Shown here in pieces: positions 63,121 through 64,000 of a stretch of 64,000 nucleotides of DNA. Under the pieces are notes generated by a model that did no database searches, was not told the origin of the DNA, and worked only from the letters and a program-made list of their open reading frames with translations. Source of the stretch: Eutreptiella sp. 'Long Island Sound 2002'. Its lineage: Eukaryota; Euglenozoa; Euglenophyceae; Eutreptiales; Eutreptiaceae. Within the stretch, counting starts at the first letter, position 1. Each line of letters begins with the position of its first letter. The stretch lies in the NCBI GenBank assembly GCA_964036045.1, contig OZ038387.1, positions 57,692,427 to 57,756,426 of the forward strand. The letters are read 5' to 3'. The translations under genes and the position numbers were made by a program.

Positions 63121-64000
63121 GTATCCGCCTCCCGGTTGCCGGGTCGTTATTCCCTGTTGCTGGGTGTCGCGCGTGCCGGTCGCCGCTTGCTGACCGCTGG
63201 ATGCTGCACCTGCACACTGCACACTGGAGACTGCGCTGCGAGTCCCTTTGCCTCGCCTTTTCACTTCGCCCTTCCCTGGCCCTGGCCCTTTGCCTTTGCC
63301 TTCCTGGTCCTCCCCGACGCGTCTTGCTTCCCTCTCACGAGTCCTCATGCACGGGACACTTGGGTAGTGCCGTACTGGAAACACCCGCCGGACGGGCCGC
63401 ACCTTCCCCGTCTTGGAGTTGATCTGTTCCATGCGATGCACGTCCACTGTGTACAGGCCAAACTCCGTCTCAAAGCTCACCCTGCCTTCTGCCAGCAGAA
63501 GGGCCTTCCCTGCAGTGGGGTCTTGGGCTCCGGACAATAGCCCCACTGGACCCCGTCGATCCTGCATACATTCTGATCCAGAAGACCCAGGCGCTGCATC
63601 CTCTGGCGCCAATCCAGTGTTTCGGTCAGGGTACGGGTTCGAGTCCAGGTGAGGGGCAGGCGCAGGTCGAGGCCTATGGTCAGGGACAGGGCCGGATTCA
63701 GCGTCTGGGTTGGGGCCACGTCGCACAGCTTGGTACACCTCCTCAAGCAGCTTCGAGTTCCGAGCGCCGTACGCGATCCAAGGCCCGTTGCGAGCGTTCC
63801 AGGCTCCCTTGTCCGCCAGCACCTCCCAGGCAGGCGCCCCCCGTAACTCCGCGGCAACCCGCGCGCAGTACAGCCGTTCTTGCGTCAGCAACGGGTGCCC
63901 GCAGAGGACATCCACCAAGGCCCGCAGCGCCACTGCCCTTCGTTTGTCATGGGGCTCCGCGAGGATACGGTCCCGCACGGCGGACAGGGGGGCGCGTGCG
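63019..64000 (-). CDS. WWE-domain protein, partial at the right edge
   Basis: The frame is open from the edge. It reads helical LVDVLCGHPLLTQERLYCAR, then the first half of a WWE domain (WEVLADKGAWNARNGPWIAY, GARNSKLLEEVYQ), a Pro/Asp-rich insert of about 80 residues, and the second half (VSFETEFGLYTVDVHRMEQI, TGKVRPVRR). WWE domains bind ADP-ribose chains or mediate protein contacts in PARP-type and ubiquitin-ligase proteins. After RPVRR comes a gt (gtgttt) that could be a donor, so the low-complexity C-terminus to 63,019 may be intron. The large insert inside the domain is unusual. Confidence 0.75.
   Translation of the reverse strand, partial: ARAPLSAVRDRILAEPHDKRRAVALRALVDVLCGHPLLTQERLYCARVAAELRGAPAWEVLADKGAWNARNGPWIAYGARNSKLLEEVYQAVRRGPNPDAESGPVPDHRPRPAPAPHLDSNPYPDRNTGLAPEDAAPGSSGSECMQDRRGPVGLLSGAQDPTAGKALLLAEGRVSFETEFGLYTVDVHRMEQINSKTGKVRPVRRVFPVRHYPSVPCMRTREREARRVGEDQEGKGKGPGPGKGEVKRRGKGTRSAVSSVQCAGAASSGQQAATGTRDTQQQGITTRQPGGGYRQQSGRSRQPSTPHPTRPRPASDPGARYQSAPN

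Overview
This window is nuclear DNA of a photosynthetic eukaryote. It is full of spliceosomal introns with GT-AG borders, transposable elements of several classes, microsatellites and long G or C homopolymers, and it has no operons. The best-supported gene encodes a membrane protein of a cyanobacterial/chloroplast family, which points to an alga, perhaps of the green lineage. I cannot name the species.

The backbone is one very large minus-strand gene. I could follow it as 15 exons from 40,607 down to a TGA at 5,713-5,715. Every exon junction is phase-compatible and the reading frame stays open for 657 codons spread over about 35 kb, so coding sequence is under 6% of the span. The motifs GGKVTTADVAAAAG, FGDGDPNYNLEERR, AVVAEQLAPYLD and TPEGNIVYVF are those I recall from cyanobacterial proteins and their chloroplast homologues (an Arabidopsis relative is, from memory, VIR3/At1g56180). 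The true N-terminus is not identified.

The introns are inflated by mobile elements, several with precise boundaries. Intron 3 holds a GC-rich non-LTR retrotransposon of about 12.6 kb (26,137-38,767) in antisense, bounded by a 16-bp candidate target duplication. It carries stem-loops, a 94-bp minisatellite, an RS-rich ORF1 with an RRM-like domain, an endonuclease, a reverse transcriptase, an RNase H and a zinc finger. Intron 6 holds two hAT-like elements with perfect 8-bp duplications (19,229-20,149 and 20,780-21,630), each with a small zinc-finger gene carrying trinucleotide repeats. Intron 7 holds a 588-bp TA-flanked MITE inside one copy of a local duplication whose other copy is the empty site.

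Right of this gene are more inverted-repeat elements (40,640-41,308; 42,244-43,275; 45,722-45,909; 52,123-52,497). The last three exons of a second minus-strand gene, for a Ser/Lys-rich protein, lie at 46,734-47,418. A decayed reverse transcriptase/RNase H element lies at 54,008-55,745. A minus-strand LINE-like 3' end (56,182-59,509) is split by a 2,027-bp pogo-like DDE transposon (57,055-59,081) whose removal with one TA restores the LINE frame. A partial minus-strand WWE-domain gene runs off the right edge.

Two themes recur. Frameshifts in the retroelements lie mostly at G/C homopolymers, and in-frame stops in them are all TAG. No CRISPR array or rRNA gene was seen, and I recognised no intact tRNA gene by eye.
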